Of a stretch of 64,000 nt of DNA, positions 25,338 to 34,308 are shown one piece after another. A program made the position numbers and the translations under genes. Origin of the DNA: Verrucomicrobiia bacterium DG1235 (lineage in GTDB: Bacteria; Verrucomicrobiota; Verrucomicrobiia; Opitutales; Opitutaceae); assembly GCA_000155695.1 (NCBI GenBank), contig DS990592.1:1574556-1638555 (forward strand), in the 5' to 3' direction. Below the pieces are notes generated by a model. That model ran no database searches and was not told where the DNA came from. It saw only the letters and a list, made by a program, of their open reading frames with translations. Position 1 is the first letter of the stretch; each line of letters starts with the position of its first letter.

Positions 25338-27116
25338 ATGAACAGCCTAGACCTCATGAACAAAGTCCTATCCATGGAGATAGGTGATCGCATCCCCTTC
25401 TGTCCCGCTATCTATGAGCACAAGGGCTTTCTCATCGGCAAGACGCCTTCAGAAATCTGTCGAGATCCAGACCTCCTCGTCGAGGGCCTCCTCGCCGAGT
25501 ACGAGCGCTACAAGCCGGACTTCCTCACCGTCGGTATCGACGTATATAACGTCGAGGCGGAGGCCCTTGGCTGCAAGATCGTCTACTTCGACGACTCTCC
25601 CGACGTCCCGGGCGTCGAGGACTATCCGATTAAGAACCTCGCCGATATCGACAAGCTCAAGATCCCGGATCCGACCAAGGACGGGCGCATGCCGCTCTAT
25701 CTCGAAGCCGCAAAAAAGCTTCATGAAAAAGTCGGCCACGAGATCAAAATCCGCGGAGCGATCACCGGCCCCTTCTCCCTAGCCTCCGAGCTCATGGGAG
25801 CTGAAAACTTCATCGTCATGACCATGCAGGACCCGCAGTACACGGTCAAACTCATGGAGTTCACCGCGCGTGTCGCGGCCGCCTTCGGCAAGGCGTTCAT
25901 CGATATCGGCATCGACCCCATCATCTTCGACTCGCGAGCGATGCCCCCGCTCTGCTCCCCGCAGATTTTCCAAGACATCGTATCCAAAGTGTATAGACGC
26001 ATCCTCATTCCCGAACTTAAGAAGGCGGGAGCGAAGCAAATTCCACTTATCATCGGCGGCGATACCACCCCGATCCTCGATGCCATCATCGACACCGACA
26101 CCACCCAAATTCTCTGCGACTTCGAAGGCGACATTGAGCTCTTTAAGAAAAAGGCGATCGACCACAATCTTCCGATGCGTGTCAACGTCGACCCGCGCCT
26201 CCTCCACCTAGGCCCCATAGACAAAATTCAGGACTTCACCATGAACATCCTGAACAAATGTTGGGATCACCCTGGCTTCATTCTCGGAACTGGTGTCGCC
26301 GCCTACGACTGCCCACCTGAGCATATCGACGCCGTGCGAGCGTGCTTGGATAAAGACTACAAGAACTGGGTTCCTACTCGCCCCATCTTCAAGCAGCAAA
26401 GACAGCAAACCGAGGCCATCGTCATCGAAGAGGAGCCAGGCTATCCAGAAGATCTTGAGCCGGTGCTGCGCGAACTTGCCGAAGCGATCGAAGAAGGCGA
26501 AGAGGACGACGTAGTGGACTTGGTAGAGGAAGCTCTCAACGACGATATTCCACCCGGCGAGATTGTAGACCGAGCCATGATCCCCGCTATGGACGTTATC
26601 GGCTACCGATTCGCCCAAAAGCAGCTCTTCGTACCTGAAATGCTCATCTCCGCCCGAGCGATGAGCGAGGGTCTCAAAATCTTGCGGCCCCTCATCGCCA
26701 AAACTGGGGCCAAACCCGTCGGGCGCGTCTTACTCGGCACCGTTAAAGGGGACATCCACGACATCGGAAAAAACCTGGTCGGCATGATGCTCGAAGGAGC
26801 TGGCTTCGAGATCCTAGATCTCGGCGTCAACGTGCCGGTCGAGAGGTTCATCGCCGCCCTCAAGGAAAACGACATTCACATGATCGGCATGTCCGCCTTG
26901 CTCACCACCACCATGAACTACATGGGACGCGTAATCGAGGCCCTTAAGGACGAAGGGATGCGTGACACGGTCAAAGTCCTCATCGGTGGCGCCCCGATCA
27001 ACGAAAAATTCTGCGACAAGATTGACGCCGACTACTACGCCGATTCGGCAGCCGACGGCGTTATTGCAGCGAAACAAGCCCTCGCCGATCTCAAAGCGAT
27101 GGGCATCTCAGCCTAG
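25338..27116 (+). CDS. CmuA-like fusion: UroD-type methyltransferase + corrinoid-binding protein
   Basis: This 592-residue protein joins an N-terminal MtaA/CmuA-type UroD-fold methyltransferase (about 1-345) to a helical cap domain (about 370-450) and a cobalamin-binding Rossmann domain (about 455-590). The latter has D472-I-H474-D-I-G477 for base-off His-on corrinoid. Domain order and size match chloromethane methyltransferase CmuA. It would demethylate a donor and carry the methyl on cobalt. Where MtaA-type enzymes have the zinc ligands H-x-C-G, this protein reads IIGGDTTP; a later cysteine is present in AAYDCPPEH, so metal binding may differ. The start is placed at ATG 25338, where homology begins; the open frame upstream overlaps the previous gene. 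The stop is followed directly by the next ATG. Confidence 0.85.
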   Translation: MNSLDLMNKVLSMEIGDRIPFCPAIYEHKGFLIGKTPSEICRDPDLLVEGLLAEYERYKPDFLTVGIDVYNVEAEALGCKIVYFDDSPDVPGVEDYPIKNLADIDKLKIPDPTKDGRMPLYLEAAKKLHEKVGHEIKIRGAITGPFSLASELMGAENFIVMTMQDPQYTVKLMEFTARVAAAFGKAFIDIGIDPIIFDSRAMPPLCSPQIFQDIVSKVYRRILIPELKKAGAKQIPLIIGGDTTPILDAIIDTDTTQILCDFEGDIELFKKKAIDHNLPMRVNVDPRLLHLGPIDKIQDFTMNILNKCWDHPGFILGTGVAAYDCPPEHIDAVRACLDKDYKNWVPTRPIFKQQRQQTEAIVIEEEPGYPEDLEPVLRELAEAIEEGEEDDVVDLVEEALNDDIPPGEIVDRAMIPAMDVIGYRFAQKQLFVPEMLISARAMSEGLKILRPLIAKTGAKPVGRVLLGTVKGDIHDIGKNLVGMMLEGAGFEILDLGVNVPVERFIAALKENDIHMIGMSALLTTTMNYMGRVIEALKDEGMRDTVKVLIGGAPINEKFCDKIDADYYADSAADGVIAAKQALADLKAMGISA

Positions 27117-28382
27117 ATGATCTATAACGTCGAAAAGTGGATTAAAGAAAAATCGTTTGGCTGCCAAACCTGCGGCCAATGCATACTCACGCACACGAAG
27201 CTTATCTGTCCCATGAACTGTCCCAAAGGCCTGCGCAACGGGCCTTGCGGGGGTACGCTCGACGGTAAATGCGAAGTGATCCCTGAGATCGACTGCGTCT
27301 GGACGCGTATCGAAAAAAAGAAGACAAAGAAAAATCCAGGCGTTCACCTGCCTCCGGATCCGGACCTTTTGAATACGGCAAGCTACGTCAACTTTTTCAA
27401 CGGTAAGGACCGCGAAACGCGCCTGCCGCACGAATCTCTGGACACCAGCCACATTCCAGCAAGCTCCAATCTCGCCCTCAAGATGCAGCAGGGCGAATTC
27501 GTTGTCACCCTTGAGATCGCATCGCCGCTCACCGAAAAAGGACTAGGACGGGTCGACAAGATAATGAGCCGTGTTGCACCTCACGTCGACGCCGTCAACA
27601 CCACCACAAACGCCGGTGGCATCCCGTCTCTTTCTTCCATTGAAACGGCTAAGGTGGTCCAAGCTTACGACGTCGAGTCGATCATCCAGTTCTGCGGGCG
27701 AGACCACCACGAAACCGATTTTCTGGCCCAAATGGAAGCGGCACTCGAAGCGGGTCACAAAAACTTCCTGCTGCTCACCGGTGATTGGCTGCCCAAGAAG
27801 GATCGCAAAGTGGACCAGCAAACCTGGTTTCCCATGGACAGCGCCCAAATGATCCACTTCGCCAACCAGCGCCTGCATGACTACCTCAAACGACTTGGCG
27901 TAGTGCCCTACCTTGGATGCGCTGCAAACCCTTTTTCCACCCCCATGCCGGTCAGCGTCGACCGCTTGCATTCTAAACGCCACGCCGGCGCTCGCTTTTG
28001 CCAAACCCAAGCCATCACCCACGTCCCGACATTCCGCGAATGGTATCAACAACTCCGCCAAGGTCGCGAAAACGATCCTAAGCTTACCATCCCTTCCATT
28101 CCTCTCGTTGGCAACCACAAGGCCTTCGCCGTTCTCTGCCGCCTTCCCGGCGTCTACGTCGACGAGTCCCTGTACCGCATCATGGAAGGTGAAGATTTTC
28201 AGAGAAAAGCCCTCGATTGGGCATTCGAAATCGCCGAAGGCGTCACAGAACACGGAGCCGCCGGCATACACACGATGAACTTCGGCATGCCTCCGGACCT
28301 CATCGACGAATTCCTTATCCATATACGCGAACGCGCGGAAGCCGCCCGCCTCCGCTCCACGGATACACTTATCAACAGCTAA
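27117..28382 (+). CDS. MetV-MetF fusion, methylenetetrahydrofolate reductase
   Basis: The N-terminal about 60 residues are a MetV/MTHFR_C-type cysteine-rich module (C16, C19, C22, C31, C35, C44, seen in GCQTCGQC, CPMNCPKG and NGPCGG). It is fused to a MetF-type TIM barrel (about 115-410; FVVTLEIASPLTEKG, TTNAGGIPSLSS, NFLLLTGDWL, HTMNFGMP). In acetogens MetV and MetF are usually separate subunits. MetF interconverts methyl-THF and methylene-THF; in this operon the expected direction is oxidation of methyl-THF coming from the corrinoid protein, as proposed for metF in chloromethane users. It begins on the base after the previous stop (TAGATG). Confidence 0.85.
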   Translation: MIYNVEKWIKEKSFGCQTCGQCILTHTKLICPMNCPKGLRNGPCGGTLDGKCEVIPEIDCVWTRIEKKKTKKNPGVHLPPDPDLLNTASYVNFFNGKDRETRLPHESLDTSHIPASSNLALKMQQGEFVVTLEIASPLTEKGLGRVDKIMSRVAPHVDAVNTTTNAGGIPSLSSIETAKVVQAYDVESIIQFCGRDHHETDFLAQMEAALEAGHKNFLLLTGDWLPKKDRKVDQQTWFPMDSAQMIHFANQRLHDYLKRLGVVPYLGCAANPFSTPMPVSVDRLHSKRHAGARFCQTQAITHVPTFREWYQQLRQGRENDPKLTIPSIPLVGNHKAFAVLCRLPGVYVDESLYRIMEGEDFQRKALDWAFEIAEGVTEHGAAGIHTMNFGMPPDLIDEFLIHIRERAEAARLRSTDTLINS

Positions 28383-28395
28383 TTTTTCTACACCT

Positions 28396-29289
28396 ATGTC
28401 GGATTCCAAAGTTCCAACTACTATCATATCATCGAAATCGCATCGGGTACGCATCGCCCCAAATCGCCGCACAGTTGTCATCGGAGAACGCTGCAACGCT
28501 CTTGGCTACAAAAAAGTTCGCGATACCGTAGCTCGTGGAGAGTGGGAAGAAGTCGTCAATCGAGCAGTTGCCCAGTTCGAAGCGGGAGCTGGCGTCATAA
28601 ACATTAATATGGTCGGCCTCGACATTCCTGAAAAAGTCCTCCTCCCAATAGCCGTGACTGCCATTCGCTCGCGTGTCGATTGCCCGCTCTCGATAGACTT
28701 CGGAGACCCCGCCGCTCTCGATGCCGCCTTGGCCAAGGCGGAAGGCCGTTGCCTCATCAATTCCATTTCCGGTGAGCAGGAGAAAATGGACGAGATTTTC
28801 CCCATCGCCAAAAAACACGGGGCTGCTATGGTGGCCATGACTGCCGACGATGACGGCATTCCCTACACCGCGGAAGGGCGCCTAAACTGCGCTCTTAAGA
28901 TTCTGGAAGAAGGGAAAAAATATGGTTTCGGCATTGAGGACTTCATCTTCGACTGCATCGCTATCGGTGTAGCCACTGACGTTGGCGCTGGTCGTTGTAC
29001 GATGGATACCATGAAGCTCATCCGCGAAAAGCTGAATGCAAACATCACGCTTGGCGCTTCCAATGTCAGCTTCGGCATGCCAAAGCGAAAAACCCTCGAT
29101 GCCTACTATCTCGCCATTGCCATTACTTACGGCCTCAATGCGCCGATCACCGACATCACCCATCCCGCCCTCAAGTGGTCCATCCTTACCGCTGACACCG
29201 TCAATGGCACCGATAAACTGGGCATGAAATTCATCCGCGAATCGCGTTTAGAAAAAGCTGCAGCCAACGCTACCGTATCTTCAAAATGA
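28396..29289 (+). CDS. pterin-binding methyltransferase (methyl-THF:corrinoid type, MeTr/AcsE-like)
   Basis: This 297-residue TIM barrel is of the dihydropteroate synthase/MeTr superfamily. It carries VIGERCNALGYKK near the start, GAGVININMVG, a CPLSIDFGDP segment, and GASNVSFGMPKR, equivalent to the folate-binding GxSNxSFG stretch of MetH and AcsE. The expected job is transfer of methyl from methylcobalamin on the fusion protein to tetrahydrofolate, the role of CmuB in chloromethane metabolism. The 13-base gap to the upstream gene and ATGA overlap (29286-29289) with the next gene place it inside operon I. Confidence 0.85.
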   Translation: MSDSKVPTTIISSKSHRVRIAPNRRTVVIGERCNALGYKKVRDTVARGEWEEVVNRAVAQFEAGAGVININMVGLDIPEKVLLPIAVTAIRSRVDCPLSIDFGDPAALDAALAKAEGRCLINSISGEQEKMDEIFPIAKKHGAAMVAMTADDDGIPYTAEGRLNCALKILEEGKKYGFGIEDFIFDCIAIGVATDVGAGRCTMDTMKLIREKLNANITLGASNVSFGMPKRKTLDAYYLAIAITYGLNAPITDITHPALKWSILTADTVNGTDKLGMKFIRESRLEKAAANATVSSK

Positions 29290-30488
29290 ATACATATATT
29301 CGCTGCGACGGATATTTTTCGGAACGTTCCCATCACGGACCCTTCTGGATACTCATTCGCGAGGGGAAGATTGCCGAGATACGCCAATCTCCTCCAGAAG
29401 ATGATAGCGACTCATCGCTAGTAGACTTTCCAGATGGAGCCTACCTGCTTCCCCTTCTGGCCGACACCCATGCTCACGTCTACATGAACCCCTGGCCGCT
29501 CGCTCCCAGTGAACGGCTTCACCCTGGGTCTCAAAGCTTCGAAATCGAGGTCGACGACGCCACTGAACGCCTTGGTAGGGCCCTTGCCAAAGGCATTGGC
29601 TTCGTTCGCGACATGGGTGATCCACTGGGAATAAACACAGCCGTCAAACACCGGGCATTAAATAACCCAAACCGATTCCCCGCCTACCACATTCCCGGCC
29701 CAGCCATTCATCGACCTAGCAAATACGGACGCTTCCTCGGTGTTATGCGCAAGACAATGCCGGAGGTTCACTCCTTGATCGATGAACTGGTCGAGAAGCA
29801 AAACATCGATTTCATAAAGGTTGTCTCAACAGGAATCGTCGACTTCGCAAATCGCCGCGTCAAACAGCTCCCTCAATTCACGAGACCAGAACTACGCGAA
29901 GTCGTTGACCACGCGGAATCCATTGGCCTCAAGGTAGCCTCCCACTGTTCAGGTGAAGATGGTATCGATAACAATATCGAAGGCGGTATCCACTTTATCG
30001 AACACGCTTATTTTATCCGCCCCGACCAACGGCAAAAGCTTCTCGACCAAAGCCAATACTGGACCCCTACTTTCGCTCCGGTTTACCAGCAAGCAGTCAA
30101 CCAAGCCTGCGGATGGGACGCTCGCACCCGGAGTTCCCTCTACCAAATTCTATCCGATCACAATCAGGCCATCGCCGAAGGACACGCGCAAGGAATGAAA
30201 ATTCTCGCAGGTACAGATGCTGGCAGTCCGGGCGTCGATATCGGCGACGGCCTTATCGTCGAGCTCCAGAGTCTCGCCCTCAGTATCCCTTTCGAGGAGG
30301 TTCTCCGCATTGCTACCGCTGTCAACGCGGACGCGTGCTCACATTCTCAATACACCGGACGTATTGCGGTCGGACATTCCGCCTCCTTCGCTCTCTACTC
30401 TCGTGCCCCATGGCAAGAGCCTTCGCAGCTCGGCCAACCGCGCGAAGTCTACCAACACGGACAACTCGTCCACGACACCTCCGCCTGA
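29286..30488 (+). CDS. amidohydrolase superfamily metal-dependent hydrolase
   Basis: A 400-residue amidohydrolase. It has the metal motif H62-A-H64 in LADTHAHVYM, a candidate carboxylated lysine in FIKVVSTG, histidines in ASHCSGEDG and FIEHAYF, and the conserved aspartate in LAGTDAGSPG. The arrangement resembles imidazolonepropionase and prolidase-type members, which cleave C-N bonds in cyclic amides or peptides. Starting within the methyltransferase gene (ATGA overlap), it is surely co-expressed with the methyl-transfer genes. It could prepare the methyl donor or process the demethylated product. Substrate unknown. Confidence 0.85.
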   Translation: MNTYIRCDGYFSERSHHGPFWILIREGKIAEIRQSPPEDDSDSSLVDFPDGAYLLPLLADTHAHVYMNPWPLAPSERLHPGSQSFEIEVDDATERLGRALAKGIGFVRDMGDPLGINTAVKHRALNNPNRFPAYHIPGPAIHRPSKYGRFLGVMRKTMPEVHSLIDELVEKQNIDFIKVVSTGIVDFANRRVKQLPQFTRPELREVVDHAESIGLKVASHCSGEDGIDNNIEGGIHFIEHAYFIRPDQRQKLLDQSQYWTPTFAPVYQQAVNQACGWDARTRSSLYQILSDHNQAIAEGHAQGMKILAGTDAGSPGVDIGDGLIVELQSLALSIPFEEVLRIATAVNADACSHSQYTGRIAVGHSASFALYSRAPWQEPSQLGQPREVYQHGQLVHDTSA

Positions 30489-30500
30489 AAGCCGCCGCCT

Positions 30501-32222
30501 ATGCACAAGATCGAAATCGAAGCTACTTGCAATCTCGCAGAGCATTTACGCAATCAACGCCTTCCGCTCAAGATGTCGTGCGGCGGCCATGGCTCCTGCC
30601 GCACCTGCCGCGTCATGCTCGATGGTGAACCTGTCCTCGCCTGCCAAACCGAAGTGCAGCCGGGCGAATACGACATCACCATTCCAGAATCTGCCGCATC
30701 GAGCGCCAATATTCAGATCGATCTCTCAACCTTAGAAGAAGGCTTGATCTGCGAAACACCACGTTGGAAAACGCTTTCCGTAGAGGTACCTGAAGCTGAA
30801 ACCGAAGCAAACGCCTCGAATCGTCAACGCCTCGAAAAAGTCCTTCCTCAAGGAATCAGTCTCTCCCCCCATTTTTTCGATACAATCTCAAGTGACGCTA
30901 TCGAAGGCCCGCTCACGCTTGCCTGCTTCGATTCCGTCGCCCGCTTTCCCATTCAAACCAAAGAGCGTCGGTCCTTCGCCATAGCCGTAGATATTGGCAC
31001 TACCACCCTAGCCGCTGCTCTGATTGATCTAAACTCCCGCTCCCTCATTGCCTGCAATGGACGGCTCAACGCCCAATACGCCTATTCAGAAGACCTCGTA
31101 GCCCGTATCGCTTTTTGCCATACACCTGAACTGCTTGAGGAAATGCGAGACCTAGGTCTCAAACACACGCTCATCCCGCTCGTTAAGCACCTGCTCAAAG
31201 AAGCAAATGTATCGAGAAAAGACTTACTCGCAACCGTTCTTTCCGGCAACTCACCCATGATCCACATTCTGCTCGGACTAGACCCAACCGGGATGGGTGG
31301 ATGGCCTTTCAACGGAATCGACTACGCCCCTCCCCCTCGCCCTGCCAGCGACCACGGACTACCAGGAGAACACCTTGAATTCATCCCCTCAAAAAGCGCG
31401 TACCTCGGTGGTGACATTGTCAGCGGCCTCGCGCTCATCGATTTCGCCAACGCTCCAGACGGCACCCTCTTCGTCGACCTCGGCACCAATGCCGAAATTG
31501 CTCTCAAAGCCGGTGGCAAGATTCTCTGCACAGCTGTCCCTGCAGGACCCTCCTTTGAAGGCGGCGGCTTCCCCTGCGGCGTCAGCGCAATCCCCGGAGC
31601 CATCGATCACGTTTGGGAAGACGACGGAAATTTACGCTATTCCACTATCGGTGACGAGGCTGCCATTGGACTCTGTGGCTCAGGTATCATTTCATTCGTA
31701 GCTGCGGCCTTTAGAGCCCGAATCCTTCGCAAAAAAGGTCGCTACGCGCGACGGAACCAGCAGGTCGAAGAACGCGAGCTCGTCGGCCACTTGCAGCGCG
31801 TTTTCCCCATCACCGATGAAGTCTATATCAGCGAAGAAGACATCAATGCATTCCTCCAAGCGAAAGCAGCCGTCTTCTCAGGCATCATCACACTCTGCAA
31901 AATCGCCGAGCTCGATCTTGCCGACCTCGATAAGCTCTATCTAGCCGGAAACTTCGGCAAACGCGTTCGCACAGCCGACCTCATGGATATTGGCATCATC
32001 CCTCCAATTCCTGCCGATAAGATCGAAGCCTGCGGAAACACATCCCTAAAGGGAGCGATTTATTCCACTCTCGACCAGCAGGCTCTTTCCCGCATGCAAG
32101 ATCTCATCACAAAATTAGAGTTCATAGAACTCAACGCCCAAGCTACTTTTCAAGACGACTTCATCAATGCCCTCTTCATCCCCCACCTCAAACTGGACTT
32201 CGGTCTGAGCAAAGAAGCCTAA
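30501..32222 (+). CDS. corrinoid-reactivating ATPase with 2Fe-2S domain (RACo/RamA functional type, DUF4445)
   Basis: An N-terminal plant-type 2Fe-2S ferredoxin domain (about 1-75) has C27, C33, C36 and C48 (CGGHGSCRTC motif). It is followed by an ASKHA ATPase fold (about 155-540) with VDIGTTTLAAALIDL and FVDLGTNAEIAL phosphate motifs and GLCGSGIISF. Such proteins use ATP to drive reduction of accidentally oxidised Co(II) corrinoid to Co(I). Length is normal for the short ferredoxin-ASKHA group. It is the last gene of operon I, 12 bases after the amidohydrolase, and converges with an AraC gene. Confidence 0.88.
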   Translation: MHKIEIEATCNLAEHLRNQRLPLKMSCGGHGSCRTCRVMLDGEPVLACQTEVQPGEYDITIPESAASSANIQIDLSTLEEGLICETPRWKTLSVEVPEAETEANASNRQRLEKVLPQGISLSPHFFDTISSDAIEGPLTLACFDSVARFPIQTKERRSFAIAVDIGTTTLAAALIDLNSRSLIACNGRLNAQYAYSEDLVARIAFCHTPELLEEMRDLGLKHTLIPLVKHLLKEANVSRKDLLATVLSGNSPMIHILLGLDPTGMGGWPFNGIDYAPPPRPASDHGLPGEHLEFIPSKSAYLGGDIVSGLALIDFANAPDGTLFVDLGTNAEIALKAGGKILCTAVPAGPSFEGGGFPCGVSAIPGAIDHVWEDDGNLRYSTIGDEAAIGLCGSGIISFVAAAFRARILRKKGRYARRNQQVEERELVGHLQRVFPITDEVYISEEDINAFLQAKAAVFSGIITLCKIAELDLADLDKLYLAGNFGKRVRTADLMDIGIIPPIPADKIEACGNTSLKGAIYSTLDQQALSRMQDLITKLEFIELNAQATFQDDFINALFIPHLKLDFGLSKEA

Positions 32223-32325
32223 TCGCACCTAGTCCGCTCCCACTAAAGGTTAAAGTCAGTCAGAACCGGTAGACGTTTACCGCCATACTCCAATTCAACA
32301 TCCAGCTTCGGTTTATCAAATTTCT

Positions 32326-33243
32326 CTAAACGAAGCGTTTGCGGTATTCACTTGGGGACATGCTAAAGGATTTTCGAAACAAGCGCGTGAAATGAGCGCT
32401 ATCGGAAAAGCCGAGTCGATGAGCGATCTCGCTAAAATTCTCACGTGAATGCATCAGCGCCCAGCCAGCGTGTTGCATGCGGCGTCTCTGAAAACAACTC
32501 ATCGGGCTTTCGCCAACCTGCTTGCTGAAACAGCGAGTTAAGTAGTCAGGCGTGTAGCCAACCGCCTCAGCCCATGCCTTAACATTGCACGCTTTGCTAT
32601 CGCCCAATGTTTTCTCAATGCATCTATAAACGTGCTGCACGAGCCGGTCCTGCATGAAGTCGCAATCGAGCGTGAGCTGCCCACTCAACTCCTCCTCAAG
32701 CAGAGCAAAGCACTTCATCAAAGACGCCCGCATCAAAACTTGGTTCGCTTTTTCTACTTTAGAAAGGCTTTCCAAAAATTGCAGTTCACGTGTTAGGTGC
32801 TCCGCAGTCGATTCGCTTAGCGAAACATGAACTGGTACCGGAATCGCTCTGTCCGGAAAGAGGTTGTATCCAAAAAATAGCATACAGAGCCCCGGCGCTT
32901 CTTGCAGCAGACTGGCATCTCTCAGCAACCATTCCGCAAGGTAGTAGATATTGTAAACATACAAATTAGCTGGTTTGTCGATAGCATGAACTTGCCCCGG
33001 GGAAACAATCAGAAAATCACCCGTTTCCAGAGCTCGTTTACTCCCGTCTACTCGATGAATGCCTTGTCCTGACCGAACTAGGACAAGCTCGTAAAACTCG
33101 TGATCGTGAGCAGCTACGGGCGAGGATATCTTTTCCACATTCTCTACACGAATCGGATGCGTGACTGAAAGTCGAACGTGCTCCTGGGAAACCGTGTACG
33201 ATGGGTACAGCATATCGGAAATATTCAAGAATGAGTCTGTCAC
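32326..33243 (-). CDS. AraC family transcriptional regulator, divergent from corrinoid operon II
   Basis: A 305-residue protein with an N-terminal cupin arm (about 35-120; HDHEFYELVLVRSGQGIH, GDFLIVSPGQVHAI) and a C-terminal AraC domain (about 205-303). The helix-turn-helix pair is in AWAEAVGYTPDYLTRCFSKQ and FSEIAHRLGFSDSAHFTRLF, ending SPSEYRKRF. Only 57 bp separate its start from the UroD gene of operon II on the other strand, so it very likely controls that operon. The spacer holds an inverted repeat at 33253-33268. Confidence 0.92.
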   Translation of the reverse strand: MTDSFLNISDMLYPSYTVSQEHVRLSVTHPIRVENVEKISSPVAAHDHEFYELVLVRSGQGIHRVDGSKRALETGDFLIVSPGQVHAIDKPANLYVYNIYYLAEWLLRDASLLQEAPGLCMLFFGYNLFPDRAIPVPVHVSLSESTAEHLTRELQFLESLSKVEKANQVLMRASLMKCFALLEEELSGQLTLDCDFMQDRLVQHVYRCIEKTLGDSKACNVKAWAEAVGYTPDYLTRCFSKQVGESPMSCFQRRRMQHAGWALMHSRENFSEIAHRLGFSDSAHFTRLFRKSFSMSPSEYRKRFV

Positions 33244-33252
33244 AATTCAAGC

Positions 33253-33268
33253 AATTATTAGAATAATT
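33253..33268. promoter_or_regulatory. inverted repeat in the divergent AraC/operon II promoter
   Basis: AATTATT-AG-AATAATT is a perfect 7-bp palindrome with a 2-base spacer, inside the 57-bp region between two divergent start codons. It is a candidate operator for the adjacent regulator, although AraC proteins more often bind direct repeats. Confidence 0.4.
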
Positions 33269-33300
33269 CGCTACCCTAAAATTCCATACAGTTTTTTCCT

Positions 33301-34272
33301 ATGACCTCTAAAGAACGAGTCGAAGCTGTCATCCGGCATGAAAAGCCTGACCGAATGCCGATTTACGGTTGGGTACGCTATAACATGAAAGACAAGATCG
33401 ACGAGCGCTTCGGCTCAGTCGAAGCCTTCGAAGATCATTACGCCTTCGACCTAGCTCATTTGTTTGGCGGCCCTGACGCCTATTTCATTGGCGATGAATA
33501 CACGCGAAAGAAAGAAGCGGGTGAAGAAATAGAACCTCCGGATGTCTTGAACCTTCCCCTAAACAATCCGGAAGAGGATAAGGACTTCGATAATCTTCGA
33601 GCTGAAATCAAACACCACAAGGAAGTGCGATCACGTTTTGTCTACGTACAGACGCCGGGACTTTTCGAGCAATTGAATACTGTTTTCGGAATCGAGAACC
33701 ACCTCTGCTACCTTCTCGAATATCCTGATGAGATAAAAGAGATCTACCGCAGGCAAGCGGAGTGGAATCGGAAATTCGCCGGCAAGTGCCTAGATCTAGG
33801 CGTAGACATGATTCACGTGTCGGATGACTGGGGCAGTCAAAAGAGCTTATTGTTCAGCCCAGATATTTGGTGGGATATGATCTACCCTGGTCAGAAACTG
33901 GTGGCCGACTACGTGAAAGGACGCGGTGGACACATAAGTTTGCATAGCGATGGCGACATCAACCTCGTAGTCGATGGCATCAAGAAAATCGGGTACGACG
34001 TAGTCCACCCATGGCAGGAGTCCGCTGGAATGAGCTACGAGGATTTCCTGAAAAATCATAGCGATAGCTTTTCAATAATGAGCGGCTACGACATTCAGAC
34101 GACTCTAGGATTCGGTCGCCTCGACGATGTGAGATCCGCGGCGGAAAGAGTGGTTCGACTATTCGGAAATGGCGGGCTGATATTCTGCACTACTCACTTC
34201 GTGCAGGACCACTGCAGCATAGATGAACTTGTCTTCGCCTACGACACCATATGCGAGCTTACCAGAACATAG
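33301..34272 (+). CDS. UroD-fold methyltransferase family protein
   Basis: A 323-residue member of the uroporphyrinogen decarboxylase superfamily, not a heme-pathway HemE. It begins MTSKERVEAVIRHEKPDRMP, the usual start of corrinoid-linked UroD methyltransferases. The active-site strand reads GGHISLHSDGDINLVVDG, with H-x-D in place of the H-x-C of MtaA, and near the C-terminus LIFCTTHFVQDHCSIDEL. Its partner is the stand-alone corrinoid protein 36 bases downstream. By analogy it is the substrate-specific methyltransferase (MT1) of operon II, acting on an unknown methyl donor. Confidence 0.85.
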   Translation: MTSKERVEAVIRHEKPDRMPIYGWVRYNMKDKIDERFGSVEAFEDHYAFDLAHLFGGPDAYFIGDEYTRKKEAGEEIEPPDVLNLPLNNPEEDKDFDNLRAEIKHHKEVRSRFVYVQTPGLFEQLNTVFGIENHLCYLLEYPDEIKEIYRRQAEWNRKFAGKCLDLGVDMIHVSDDWGSQKSLLFSPDIWWDMIYPGQKLVADYVKGRGGHISLHSDGDINLVVDGIKKIGYDVVHPWQESAGMSYEDFLKNHSDSFSIMSGYDIQTTLGFGRLDDVRSAAERVVRLFGNGGLIFCTTHFVQDHCSIDELVFAYDTICELTRT

Positions 34273-34308
34273 ATAACTTCATTTTTCTAAACTAACTGGG
34301 AACATGTA

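Noticed and set aside
27543-28496. A 317-codon minus-strand open frame
   Set aside because: Antisense to the MetV-MetF fusion, which has clear family motifs.
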